Positions 52,851-63,359 of a stretch of DNA of 64,000 nt are shown piece by piece. The DNA comes from Acanthosepion pharaonis (lineage: Eukaryota; Mollusca; Cephalopoda; Sepiida; Sepiidae). Both the position numbers and the translations under genes were made by a program. How positions within the stretch are numbered: the stretch's first letter is position 1; the number at the start of each line of letters is the position of its first letter. The notes beneath the pieces are model-generated. The model saw nothing but the letters and a program-made list of their open reading frames with translations, ran no database searches and was not told the DNA's origin. The stretch covers positions 1 through 64,000 of the forward strand of contig CAHIKZ030004302.1 in assembly GCA_903632075.3 (NCBI GenBank). Direction: 5' to 3'.

Positions 52851-53051
52851 TCAAGGCATTCATTTCTGTAGTTTACTGCTACCAGCAGGCAGAAATATTT
52901 TTTCTCCCGATGATGGCCATTTTAGCCAAAACTAGTCGAGGAATCTAAATGAAATAATAATAAAAAAAACGAAAGAATATTAATCTACAACCCAGTGTGT
53001 CTGAAGATTTTAATTTTTTAATATAATTTTTTAATATTTTTTTATTGTTCA

Positions 53052-53054
<3 letters not shown>
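52851..53054 (+). mobile_element. Repeat with hammerhead-like core, + copy (partner 56400)
   Basis: TTTACTGCTACCAGCAGGCAG, the core at 52899-52945, GAAAGAATATTAATCTACAA, CCCAGTGTGTCTGAAGATTT, then TATTTTTTTATTGTT next to a TA array. The inverse occurs at 56400-56585. It follows the PLE endonuclease by about 430 bp, so it may be that element's terminal repeat. Confidence 0.75.
52899..52945 (+). ncRNA. Hammerhead-like core, mutated
   Basis: CCGATGA (52907-52913; CTGATGA with U4 changed to C), extra T, stem II GGCC...AGCC, AAAA in place of GAAA, stem III palindrome ACTAGT, C, then GAGGA, pairing with the TTCTC before the core. Partner copy at 56515-56565 has GAAA and GGCC/GGCC intact. Confidence 0.4.

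Positions 53055-53100
<46 letters not shown>
53055..53100. repeat. (TA)n microsatellite
   Basis: About 23 TA units. Confidence 0.96.
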
Positions 53101-53104
<4 letters not shown>

Positions 53105-53400
53105 TTATAATAACACTATTTGATTTAAATTAGAATTTAACCAATGTCAAGCCGAACAGAATGTTCTTAAATTTTCCGAATATTCAGTCAGTGTGTTGAA
53201 AATAAATGTGTATAATATTTAGTAAATAAAGAGACATCTACTCAAGTATATGTATCCTCTAAATAAATCCTGTATAAAATGATGAAATATGTGGGATTAA
53301 TAAATAAAAAAGACATTACTCTTTTATAAATCCTCTTGCGTGTCTGTAGGTGGGTGTATAAAAAAAAAGAACCTTCTGAAAATTTCTTACTTCGGTTTCT
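53101..53400. other. No recognisable feature
   Basis: AT-rich. Nothing recognised. Confidence 0.5.
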
Positions 53401-54203
53401 TTTTAGGACCAAGTAACAGACTTTAAAATCTCTTTTTAGGCTGCGATCTTTTCATCATCCCTCGTGTATTGGTTTATGTTTTAATTGTTATTTTTTCTTA
53501 TTCATTACATCCTAAAATGTGTCTCTATTACAGGTTTTTTACTTTTTCTCATTGCAATTTATTTTTATTTATTGCTTCCTTTTTCTGTAGAAATTCATCG
53601 ACTTTCCACAATACATTTGCTTCGAGCGTCCTACGTTGATTTTTTCTCTGTCCATCTCGGTTTCTAGAACATTCTACCGGCTGATTCTTTTCTTATATTT
53701 CTTTTCACTATGATAGTCTGATTTCTCAGTTTCAATTTTCCATTTTTTGTTTTATCACATGCTTCTCTGTGTTATCACGATGTTGTTTTTTTCTTTAAAT
53801 TATTTATCAGCCGAAGAAATATTACCTTTTATACTATATATTCCTGTCACCTTCTTATTTCAAAATCATACAAAAATTCGACTCTCTTTTATTTTTGTTT
53901 TTCTGATTGTTATTTGCCTAATTTAATATAATGATTGAATTGCGTCCCTTTCTCCTTTCATTCATTCATTCATTCATTCAGTTACTCTTCTTTATTCTTT
54001 CTTCCTTTCGTTTCACTTCTTTTTTTCCATGATTTCTTTCATAAATTCGAATTTTCTTTTTTTTTTTGATTTTCTGTTAGTTAGCCTTTCTTCGTTCCTT
54101 AGCTCATACCGAATTTCTTTCTTTCTTAGTTCTTTCTTTCTTTCTTTCTTTCTTTCTTACTTTCTTTCTTAGCCTTTTCATATTTATCTACCTCAGCTTG
54201 TTC

Positions 54204-54241
<38 letters not shown>

Positions 54242-54250
54242 CAGTCTGTT

Positions 54251-54301
<51 letters not shown>

Positions 54302-54730
54302 GTTTCAATTTCTTTCTATCTTTCTTTTGCGATGTTTTCCTTTTTTTCCTTTATTTTCTTCTTTTCGTTTTTGTTTCTGCCTTTCCTTAGTTCGTTCTCC
54401 CTCATGCTAAAGTTAGTATTCATCATTTTTCATTCATTTATTTAATCACTTGTTCTATCATTTTAACATTGGTTAACTCATCATTTGCTCCCTTCTTTTG
54501 TCTTTTCCTTCCTTATATATTTCTTCAATTCATTCTTTCACTCATTTTTCTCTCGGTTCCTGTTCTTTTCATTTCACCATTTTTGATTTCATTTTTCTGT
54601 ATTCTCTTTTAGCTTACCATTCTTGATTCTTCATTTCGATTTCATTCATTTTTCTTTTCTCGCCTTTTTTCTTTCATTATTCAGTCTTCTTTCTTTTCTT
54701 CAATTTCCTTCTTTTTCTTCTCTTTCCTTA
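53400..54730 (+). repeat. Pyrimidine-rich low-complexity region
   Basis: The plus strand is dominated by T and C, with TTCATTCATT runs, (CTTT)n at 54118-54165 and (CTAT)n at 54206-54301. ORFs are products of composition. No promoter or gene recognised. Confidence 0.85.
54204..54301. repeat. (CTAT)n, two blocks
   Basis: Two CTAT tracts separated by CTCAGTCTGTTT. Confidence 0.96.
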
Positions 54731-55559
54731 TATTTTACATTAATTAAGCGGAGTTAGATTCGACAATTAACAAACAATATTTCAGGCCACTGTTTTCTTA
54801 TTTCTAGGATTTCGTTTTCATTAATTATTTTAATTAGAGAGTGTTGGCCAATCAAAGAAACCTCAAAAGTGTCATCACTTCTCTATCCATTCCCAAATGC
54901 CACAAACATCGTATTTTTAACGGACTTTCCAAATAAACTCTTTTTTTGTTTTGTTTAGCGAGTGGATATTTCGAAGAAATTACTTCTGCTTTTTCTAAAG
55001 AACGAATTATTTTAATATGTATTAACTGGCAACCTCACTCATTATTCTAATCAGAATTTTTATAAAAGACATGTGACAGCGCCATTGACCGACTTCCATG
55101 ATTAGAGGTCGGATTATCCATTATTAGACCATATAAATTACGGATCTTTCAGAATTTAGGATTTAGATTACGCATTCTAACTCAGTAGAATCTTCTCATC
55201 CACTAATTATTCACATCATTGTCTTTTATATGGCAAGTCATTTTAGGTGGACGATCAGGACTCACGATCATTTATTTTGTTCTAAGTTATTTTAAACACT
55301 TAACATCACTTTTGTCTTTTTTTCTTCGACCTGTTCGGAAAAGCTGTATATTTAGTTTATTCAATGGTTCCCAGTGTTTCCCGAACCTTGAGTACTTCAC
55401 GTGAAGGTTAAATTCTCCAAAAATTCTTTCCTCACCAGGTGTCCTCGAATTTTCATCAGTTTCTTTTTTATTGTAATTTTCGGTTTCCTTGTAGTTCCTA
55501 TTTTCCTAAAATATTCCCTCGTTACTCACATATTCTGACCGATAGTTACCTTAAACTGA
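54731..55559. other. No recognisable feature
   Basis: AT-rich. Nothing recognised. Confidence 0.5.
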
Positions 55560-55890
55560 GGTTGTGACACAAGGTCGGTTTTTAACGTGGAGATCCGAGT
55601 GTTTCCACACGCGCAGCTGGTCTAAGCTGGTCATACCTGGTCTAAGCTGGTCAGAGCATGTCAAAGCTAGTCATAACTTGTTTGAGCTAGTCAACGCATT
55701 TGATATTACGCAACGGGGTCAGGGGGCACAAGGGTGGAGAAAAGGCCACCGGCACGGAACATACTCTAACCGCAGCATCTACTCCGGCGAGAAAACTCAT
55801 CTGCCTCTCCTCCTGGAATAATCCGGAAGGAAATCGCCCTCACTTAATCTGCCCATGTTCTTTCCTCAAATCTCTTTTCTATATGTAAAT
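55560..55890 (+). other. Minisatellite and unrecognised ORF
   Basis: About four to five imperfect units of CTGGTCTAAGCTGGTCATA lie at 55616-55696. An 85-codon ORF (55564-55821) crosses them and ends GEKTHLPLLLE. The 'GEKTH' resembles a zinc-finger linker, but no Cys/His pattern accompanies it. Confidence 0.5.
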
Positions 55891-56029
55891 AAGTTGTTCA
55901 ACTTTTACTTTCTTCTGAAGTCTTCCTCATACTTTCTATTGTACTTTACTTTTTGCTTGGTCCAATCTTCCAATTTTAAAAAAAATACACAAGTTTGTCT
56001 GATGAGCGAATTTTTTTATTCCAAAAGTT

Positions 56030-56309
56030 TTTGATTCCAAAAATTTTTGATTCCAAAAGTTTCGCTTGAAGACGAAACAGGGCTTGATACTTTAATTCAA
56101 TAAAATTTTTATAATTTAATTGAAGTTTTTAGCTCCTGTTTTTGAAACATGAGCACACTTATGTACCGATGGAATCATATTTTTAAAAAGTAATTATAAC
56201 TTAGTCTCTATTTATATATTGAGTACTGTTTTTTAAAAATAAAAAAAAAATACTAAAGAACTTCGGATGAATAACCTAACGTGTTCTTTCCTATTTTCCT
56301 ATATATTTG

Positions 56310-56310
<1 letters not shown>
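56030..56310 (+). mobile_element. Foldback repeat, copy 2 (partner 48418)
   Basis: Shares CGCTTGAAGACGAAAC, TTTTTGAAACATGAG, GGAATCATATTTTTAAA, AAAATACTAA and AACGTGTTCT with the 48.4-kb copy in the same order. The left arm is more degraded. Confidence 0.6.

Positions 56311-56399
<89 letters not shown>
56311..56399. repeat. (CA)n-(TA)n compound microsatellite
   Basis: About 14 CA then about 30 TA units, between two repeat families. Confidence 0.97.
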
Positions 56400-56403
<4 letters not shown>

Positions 56404-56585
56404 CAATAAAAATATTAAACAATAAAAAATATTAAAAAAATTAAAATCTTCAGACACTGGGTTGTAGATTAATTAATATTCTTTCGGTTTTTTTTTATTA
56501 TTATTTCAATTAGATTTCTTCGACTAGTTTCGGCCAAAATGGCCATCATCGGGAGAAGAAATATTTCTGCTTGCTGGTATACACA
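56400..56585 (-). mobile_element. Repeat with hammerhead-like core, - copy (partner 52851)
   Basis: Inverse of 52851-53054: TTAAAATCTTCAGACACTGG, GTTGTAGATTAATTAATATT, CTTTCGG, then the core. It forms a 3.5-kb inverted pair with the copy after the PLE. Confidence 0.75.
56515..56565 (-). ncRNA. Hammerhead-like core, better preserved
   Basis: Minus strand: CCGATGA (56546-56552), extra T (A on plus at 56545), stem II GGCC ATTTT GGCC (56532-56544), GAAA (56528-56531), palindrome ACTAGT, C (GTC triplet), then GAAGAAAT. That tail can pair with ATTTCTTC found two bases before the core. U4-to-C in the core would impair catalysis. Confidence 0.45.
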
Positions 56586-57569
56586 GTCTTGTGTAATAGA
56601 TGTTTTTTTTTTACAGTATTCTTCTTGAGTCGACCATCAACAGTGATTCATCCGATTATCTTATGTCGTTAACATTACGTCAGTCAATAATAAATTCAGG
56701 TAGACCTGCTGCGTAGGTAACATAATTCTGCCACGAAAACCCATACTTCTCTCACTAATCATTAAATCGTTTTCTTTCCACATACCAGTCGTTTTCTCCC
56801 AGTAAAAGTTAGAGATTACTCAAATATCTTTTCCCTGTTAATCATTTATTTTTTTTTAATTTTTTTTTTAGCATTTCAAATAGTTCTTTATCCTCGACCC
56901 TATCAAATGTGCCTTTGTCATAGATGAAACATAAGTATATAGTTTTTGCATTGTAGATATTCATATTGAGAATAAATGTTATGTTTGACTGAAACACTAT
57001 CGGGATTTAGTATTCTGTCATGTTTTTTTTTTACACAGAAAAACAATAGTGAATTGTGAATTAAATTTTGCTTAGTTTAAAATGAAATCGAAATAGAGAT
57101 CATTTATCTATACCATTGATTGCTAGAAACAACAAATTAATGTTTATAAATGATTCTAATGAAATCAAAACTAGCCCTGAATAAGGTTTCAACCTTTCTT
57201 GACTAAAATACTTATTTTATATTTCTAAAAAAAAAAAAAAAACTACAAACACTTTTCATCCTAATTTTTAATTAACTTTTACGAGTGAAACGTATTCTAA
57301 AATATTCTGTTTTTTACGTCAAAAGTTTTTATTTAATTCTTTCTGTTTTTATCATGCTTTTTTATTATTAATTTTGACTAACATTTTCTTCGTTCTTATT
57401 TCAGATCCAGAATCGTAATTCTACGATTGTAAAGTACGCAAGTCAGATCAGACATAAAAATGTTCAGCCTTCAATTTTAAATTTCTTTCTTTACTTGGAC
57501 ACTTTACATTTGGCTCTTGTGACTTAAATGCAACACTCAGCTTGCAAAAGTCCTATAAATATATGTGAC
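56586..57569. other. No recognisable feature
   Basis: AT-rich. Nothing recognised. Confidence 0.5.
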
Positions 57570-58990
57570 GTCCCCCGGGGTCGCTGCGCCAAACGTGACG
57601 TCTGCTTGGCCGCGCCCGCCGTGCTGTCCTGGTCGCGGCGCCAATTGTGACGTCACCCCGTCTGTCTCCGCGCCGTCGCCGTCGCCGTCCTATCCTGTCC
57701 TGTGACGACCAATGTGACTTGGTATTGGTCGCAGCACCAAATGTGACGTTCTAACCTTTTGCTGATTTGAATGGGAACCTGGTTAGATTCGGCATCAGCC
57801 TTGTTGTTCCCAGCTCGCCTCCAACGTCTGGTTACCGAAGTAACTGTTTTGATCTCTAGTCTAACCTACACACGTTGTGATTTGATCTTAGGTAGACGAA
57901 ATCAATCAGTCATAATGCAAGCCGAGTCCGAACAAGGGTAATAACGCACAAGTATATGTAAAAGAAAATAAAGTAATAACTCGAAAAGTTCAAATGTGTT
58001 AAAAAGGAATAAAATATTTTATATCTGGTTGCTGAATACAGGACTGCGTCTTTCTCCCAAACCGCTATATGGATTCGTGACACTTTGAGTTTGTTAGACG
58101 AGTCTTAACATCTTAAGTTGTTTGTTCTTTAAGAACCCAGTTCTTGGTGTCTTCAGGTGATATTCGAAAAACTTGTTTTGGTGGTGTGATTCTAAGTCGT
58201 TCTTCAAAAATAAATTGTTCTTGGTTATAAGTTGAGGTCGTGATTGCGTGGAATCTTAGTCAGCTTTCTGCGAGGCGGCCTCACTCTGCAACTCCAACCC
58301 AACTCAATTCAACTCAGCTGCGAACTGCTAACTCTGTCTGTCTCCAACCCCAACTGCGAACTGCCGTCTTACTCGTTGCGACTCTGATTATATGGACACC
58401 TACCAAAACCGGGGTGGGCTAGTCGGGGTTTGAGGTTCCTTGATAATTCTAAATCCGCATTAAGGGTTTTTCTTTGTTCTCGGTCAGGAAGAATTATTAA
58501 TTTCCATTTTTGGAAGTCTTTCGTCTTCCCAAATTCTTCATTTCTCATATTGGTATCTCACCCATACCCTCAGAGGGTGTCAACGGGTTTCCTCTCTCTC
58601 TCACAGTGGCATCTCTCACCGATCCCTTCAGGGGGGCGTCAACAGGCCTCACCTCCTTCTTCACATGATTACCTTCGCCTACCGCTCACGCCACCATTCA
58701 GCCAATGGACGTCTAGCAGTGTGGGTGTGGCCGTTTGGCCTCGGTTTAAAAAATCTTGCTCAAAGAAAAAAATAAATTATCTTCCTTTTTCTTTTTCTTC
58801 TTCTCGACAACAAATCCTTAGACTCTTATCTTAACCGAATGTCACCTGGACTTTATCAATCGAGACCTTCGCCAAACAAGTGGGTGGTCATCTGGCGATA
58901 TCCACAGCCAATTATTCGTTCTGATAAAATAATTTTGCTATCATGGCCAGCTCTTAACACGAAACATGTGCCTTTTCCAAACGACATCTC
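57570..58990 (-). mobile_element. Long terminal repeat, copy 2 (inverse of 11740)
   Basis: The minus strand runs from about 58990. It has a CCAATGGACGTC-like upstream part, the TATA-like CATATAATC near 58392, and the same U5-like blocks as copy 1 (CTAAGATTCCACGC, ACCAAGAACAA, GACTTAGAATCA, AAGATCAAATCACAACGTGT, GTAACCAGACGTTGGAG). It ends GAACGTCACATTTGGTGCTG at about 57748. The CpG-rich 57570-57750 follows as primer-site/leader-like DNA. No coding part. Confidence 0.6.
57579..57748 (-). repeat. Triplicated LTR-end/primer-site-like motif
   Basis: The plus-strand pattern GGTCGC.GC.CCAA..GTGACG occurs at 57579, 57631 and 57727, separated by GC-rich CGCCGTCGCC-type DNA. On the minus strand each reads CGTCAC..TTGG.GC.GCGACC. 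Confidence 0.8.
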
Positions 58991-59308
58991 CGTAGATAGC
59001 TAATGGGTCAGTCTTTCTTTCTTTGTAACCTGGGTGGTCCAACGAACATTTTTCTCGCGATCCAATCAATTTTTATCTCTCAGTTTCTGTTTCGTAGGCC
59101 ACTTGACCAACCTGAAATTTTCCTTATTGCCAAGGGCAGATGGCCATATCTTATTCGGTGCGTCGTCATAAATCAAATTAAACCGGCAGAACCGCGACCT
59201 AACTTTTTTCGCTAATGAAAATAAAATCTTTACCACTTTTCCTTGTTAAAAAAATAACATCGTCTTTTCTTATCATCTAATTTTTTCTTTTTTTCTTTTC
59301 ACGCAACC
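58991..59308. other. Possible continuation of LTR element
   Basis: Short resemblances to 11480-11740 (GAAAAATG.TC..., CCATTAGC...) suggest the repeat may extend here. Not certain. Confidence 0.3.
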
Positions 59309-60034
59309 CTAAATAGTGTCACATATAGCTATAATGTTTGCGTCAGTATACTCCATATTTGTACAGAAAGATTTACCTCGTATAAAGCCTCGGGGCCACA
59401 CGTATTTGAGGGTTAAGTTAGGAGGCAATGTATACGGAGACGAGAGAGAGAGAGAAAGAGAGAGAGAGAGGGAGAGAGAGAAAGAGCGATAACGGTTAAA
59501 CCAAGACTTGAACAGGTTAAGATGGTAGAAATAGCAGAAACATCCTCTTTGGAGTCGGTTCCACATAGCAGTGGTTCTAGGAAAAAAGCTGTTCCAGTAA
59601 AACTGGGTTCTTATCGATTGAATACGGAGGGGATGTGGTCCGTTTGCTACAAGATAAGTTGCATGGCTGGTCCTAAACATAAAGGCTTGATCCGACCGAA
59701 CAAAATAATGTAGTTCGTTCGAAGAATTTCCATGATAGTAGCTATCGAACAGCAGGAGATTTGCCCCCTTGTGCCTGTCAAAGTGACGTAGGTGTGTGGA
59801 AAATAATTTCTCACCAGTAATGACTCGTAGACGCTTTTGAACTGAGCCGAGAGTGAAAAGTGAGGATTGGTCAGCTCCCGCCCATATTTGAGAAAGTGCT
59901 CCATTTTGGGGCTTATCTGGTCTTGTAAATGTAACGAGGACTATGAATATAGGATACAGGTATTTACTGGAGTGGTACAGGGAGTCGCTGTCTGATGAGC
60001 CGATCATTGTGCGTAATGTTATTCTGAGGTACAA
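59309..60034 (-). pseudogene. LINE C-terminal region (Jockey/CR1-like), longest copy
   Basis: A 241-codon ORF. Its core reads NGALSQIWAGADQSSLFTLG, SVQKRLRVITGEKLFSTHLR, HFDRHKGANLLLFDSYYHGN, SSNELHYFVRSDQ, then SFFPRTTAMWNRLQRGCF, LNLFKSWFNRYRSF. This is the C-terminal 'Y.SHIWAGA....L..L...QKRA.R.I', 'FYRYYHG.CS.EL' and 'SFFPRT..LWN.LP..CF....NL..FK..VNR' of a non-LTR RT. The last part (after 59500) is a (GA)n microsatellite in frame and not protein. Confidence 0.8.
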
Positions 60035-60310
60035 TGCATTTCCTAATTATTCTATTTGCAGTGAAATTTCATATAGGGATTTACGAAGATTAACTTACTG
60101 TCACTTCTACTACAACATTGTCTTTTCACGAACTTCCCGCCTGTGGAACTCCCTCCCGTTTATTTGTTTCCCTGATAACTACAATCTTCAAAAATTTAAA
60201 GTAACGTCAATCGCCATCTTCTATCTTATTGAATCAGGTTCATCTTTTGTCCTTTCACTCTCTGTAACCCCCTGCGCACTAGTGGCATTCCCGCTCTGCT
60301 TGGGGTGAAA
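60035..60310 (+). pseudogene. LINE C-terminal tail, opposite orientation
   Basis: The ORF includes YYNIVFSRTSRLWNSLPFIC, FPDNYNLQKFKVTSIAIF. This is a clear SRT..LWNSLP..CFPDNYNL.KFK signature, on the other strand from the adjacent copy. It lacks everything upstream of the tail. Confidence 0.75.
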
Positions 60311-60329
60311 TGTTTAAAAAATATGTGGC

Positions 60330-60432
60330 ACAAACCCGCAAGAATAGAGAAGCAGGATGGCTCGAACTCACTACCGAGTAGTATTCATTTAGCGAGACAA
60401 GCTTGTTAACCATGGCATCACGTCGCATTTCT
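60330..60432 (-). mobile_element. tRNA-like SINE head
   Basis: The minus strand has GCGACGTGATGCCATGGTTA/ACAAGC (A-box TGATGCCATGGTTAAC) and the B-box GAGTTCGAGCC (60359-60369). The head matches 31380-31430 (GTTAA.AAGCTTGTCTCGCTA). Downstream body short. Confidence 0.6.
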
Positions 60433-63355
60433 TATATATGCGCAGCTCCGCACCGCAACATTCAGATCGTCATTCTACGATCCATATCTATAGTTTTACT
60501 TCTTACTTCTTTCGCCAGCATTGTTCAGATAACCTTTTATTTGTTCAGACTTTTGATTCTTTCTTTCAGTCTTTTATTTATTTTTTCAATTCTTTCATTC
60601 TTTTTTTTAGCGATTATTTATGTTTTATTTATCCTTTACGTTATTTCTCTATCCAACTTGCATTTATTTTTCTTATTCCTAAATCTTAACTAATAATAAA
60701 TTCTGTCTTCAATTCATTATTCTTTCATCCTTCAATTTCATGTTTTAAATTCTTTTTTCTTTTTCGTCTGTTAAACTCTCCTTACATAGCATTCTTTTTA
60801 AATTATATTTTTCCTCTATATGATTTCATATTTTTTTCAGCCATATTTCTTATTTTATAAGAAACTATGAAATTAGCTCCAAGCAATTTTAGACTGCCTA
60901 CTATAAAAAAAATATTAACTATTTTTTAATAACTACCAAAAAAATTTACATGTTTCAAACAATCTGATCTGTATTTTCAAAGTTCTTTCAGAACGAGGCT
61001 TCAGGCTCATTTTCTTCCATCATATATTGCTAATATGATTAAATATCTAAAATGTAACGACAATCTTTCTTTTATTGACTCTTGATTTTATATTCGATTT
61101 TTGTACTTTCGATTTTCTTTTCGCTAAAGGATATGAAGTATTTTTCTGATGATATTAAAATCATTACATCATCCGTCATGTTATTGAGAACGGAAGACAC
61201 AATATTAATCTCACTTTTCATGAGAATTTATTTTCTTTTTTGCAATTATGAAAATTATGCTTCTTTTTACTTCATTATTGCTCCTATAACGTTTCAATAC
61301 TTCATTTTGACAGCTTACATCTTGTAAACGTTGCTCAATCATATTTGAAGTATTAAATTAGAATACCATTTCTGACAAAGTCTCTCATATATAAGAACTG
61401 GGGAGATTTGTTTACTTTCAGATTTAATGGGATTCCTTTGAACTTATTTGAATCAATTTAAAAAATATGAGACTCTTTTGTCGGAGTGGGGTTTTTAAAT
61501 TTCTTTAAGGGACCCCACTTATGTTTTGATGCGGGCCCTTCATTCTAGATACATTTCTGTTGGATGTAAAGTTCGAATAAAAATATCATTGCGAATTAAC
61601 TCAGTTGGATGGTTTCCTAAATCATTAAAACTTTTATATGTGGTGCCTCATGTTCACACTCACACCCCACCCGCCAAAACAAAAAAGCATAATTTAAAAA
61701 TATATCTTTTATTTTACTCGGGGTGGGGGTGAAAATAGATAATGAAGAATCCTTCCAAATTTTGTTAGCACAGGCTTCTCTTAAGGCCTTAATCCAGCCC
61801 TTCCTGTAAGGGTTAAAATCACTAGATCATCTTTTTTTATTTAATTATGCTTCCGAGAAATTTCAACTGTCTCTTTCTGATGGTAAATATCGACTTTCTT
61901 GTATGTTTCATTTACCTTTTAACGTCCTTGTTGCTCACATGTTCTGTCCGTGTTATTCTTAATATTAGTCAGTAGAACACGACTTTGTCACATAAAGTGT
62001 CTTCATCTGTGAGAAGAATGTCCAATATTTACTACCATATAAGATTAGAGCCTATGTTTCTATGGGAATTTTTCTCGTTTAATAATTTGTTTATTTCTCT
62101 ATTCTTCGGCGATAACTGATTTATGTGTTAAATTTTCTGTTATTTTTTTACTACCCTACAGATATATTTGAATTTCTTTATCGGCTTCATTTTTAAGTCC
62201 CCATTATATTGCTTAAACCATGGAATTTCTTGTTGGAAAATACACATTCTCTCTTTTTATAGTTAATAGTTAGCTATTTCCTTTTCCTTTCTTTTTCTGA
62301 TATTCTGGTAGTTGCTTCCGTTTTCTTACTGACATTAAATACTGCCATCTTCCTTTTAGGAGTTTCTGCTCTTTTTCTGTGAAAACAAAATGTAAAAATA
62401 TTTTGATGCCTCATTTTTTGTATACTTCATTAGATATTATTTTATTTCCATGTGTATAGTTTTAGGAAGTGCGCGATGCTGACACTACACGACATCCTGT
62501 CGTTTATAGATCGTATCAAAATATGTCTTGTCATCAACACTCTAAGCTCTTAATATGTCATCCATTTACACAAGCTCGTTAGGTAGGTTACTCAATATTT
62601 CCTTCTGCTCAATTTGTCTTCCATGTTTTTTGAGCGCCGTTTTAATCTTGACTTCTTTCCTCCTTTTGTTCCCTAGAAATCTCAACATTCTCTTTAGATT
62701 ATAAGTATTAGCGCCTTTTTATTGGCATTTTTTCCTAAATAATCCTAGTTGCGAACATGGTCAATCGATAGTATTCTTAGTAACCTTTTTAGAACAACAT
62801 TGTTGCTGTTTTAAGTCTACTCTGTGATGAGATTGTCCAGCAGTCACTACAATAGAAAAGAAATTATATTATATAACTGTTCAGCATATTTGTTTTTGTT
62901 TCTAACAATACTTTTTTTGCAGTTTCTTAATAAGAGGTTTCATATTTGAAGGCATATTTCGCTATATTATTGCGCCATCGGATTTTACATTCTCAGTTCT
63001 CTGTCAAAACACTTCCCATTTATTTAATTGCTCGTAATTGTTTTTTCCTTTTTTTGGGGGGGTTTATATTTAATTCACTAGATATTACGGTGTAGCATAA
63101 TCATTAATTAATATAATAATTAACCAATACGCCCTTAAATATAATAAATAAGAATAAATGAAAATATATAAATGATTTTTACTGGTCATGAATCAAAATT
63201 ATTATGGGGTAAAATTTAATTTCTACTTGATTTAATTTTAACAGTAATAGCCAGAATTACGAGATTGTTTATTTTTTCTTATTAATAAAATATAAAATGT
63301 CTGAAAGTATAAGGATAATTTTGTGCAGTTATTACTATTCCTTTCTTTCTTTTTA
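60433..63355. other. T-rich, gene-free DNA
   Basis: Long T-rich plus strand (especially 60540-60860 and 62060-62440). ORFs of 81-96 codons (60403-61327) are Phe/Ile/Leu/Ser-rich products of this bias. A few unresolved segments may be diverged repeats. I saw no motif. Confidence 0.5.
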
Positions 63356-63359
63356 TGTG

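Noticed and set aside
55564..55821. Zinc-finger protein (GEKTH)
   Set aside because: A single linker-like word without Cys2His2 pattern. The frame crosses a minisatellite.
60403..61327. Membrane-protein-like ORFs
   Set aside because: Hydrophobicity follows from T-rich DNA. No Met-start context, no homologous look, overlapping frames.
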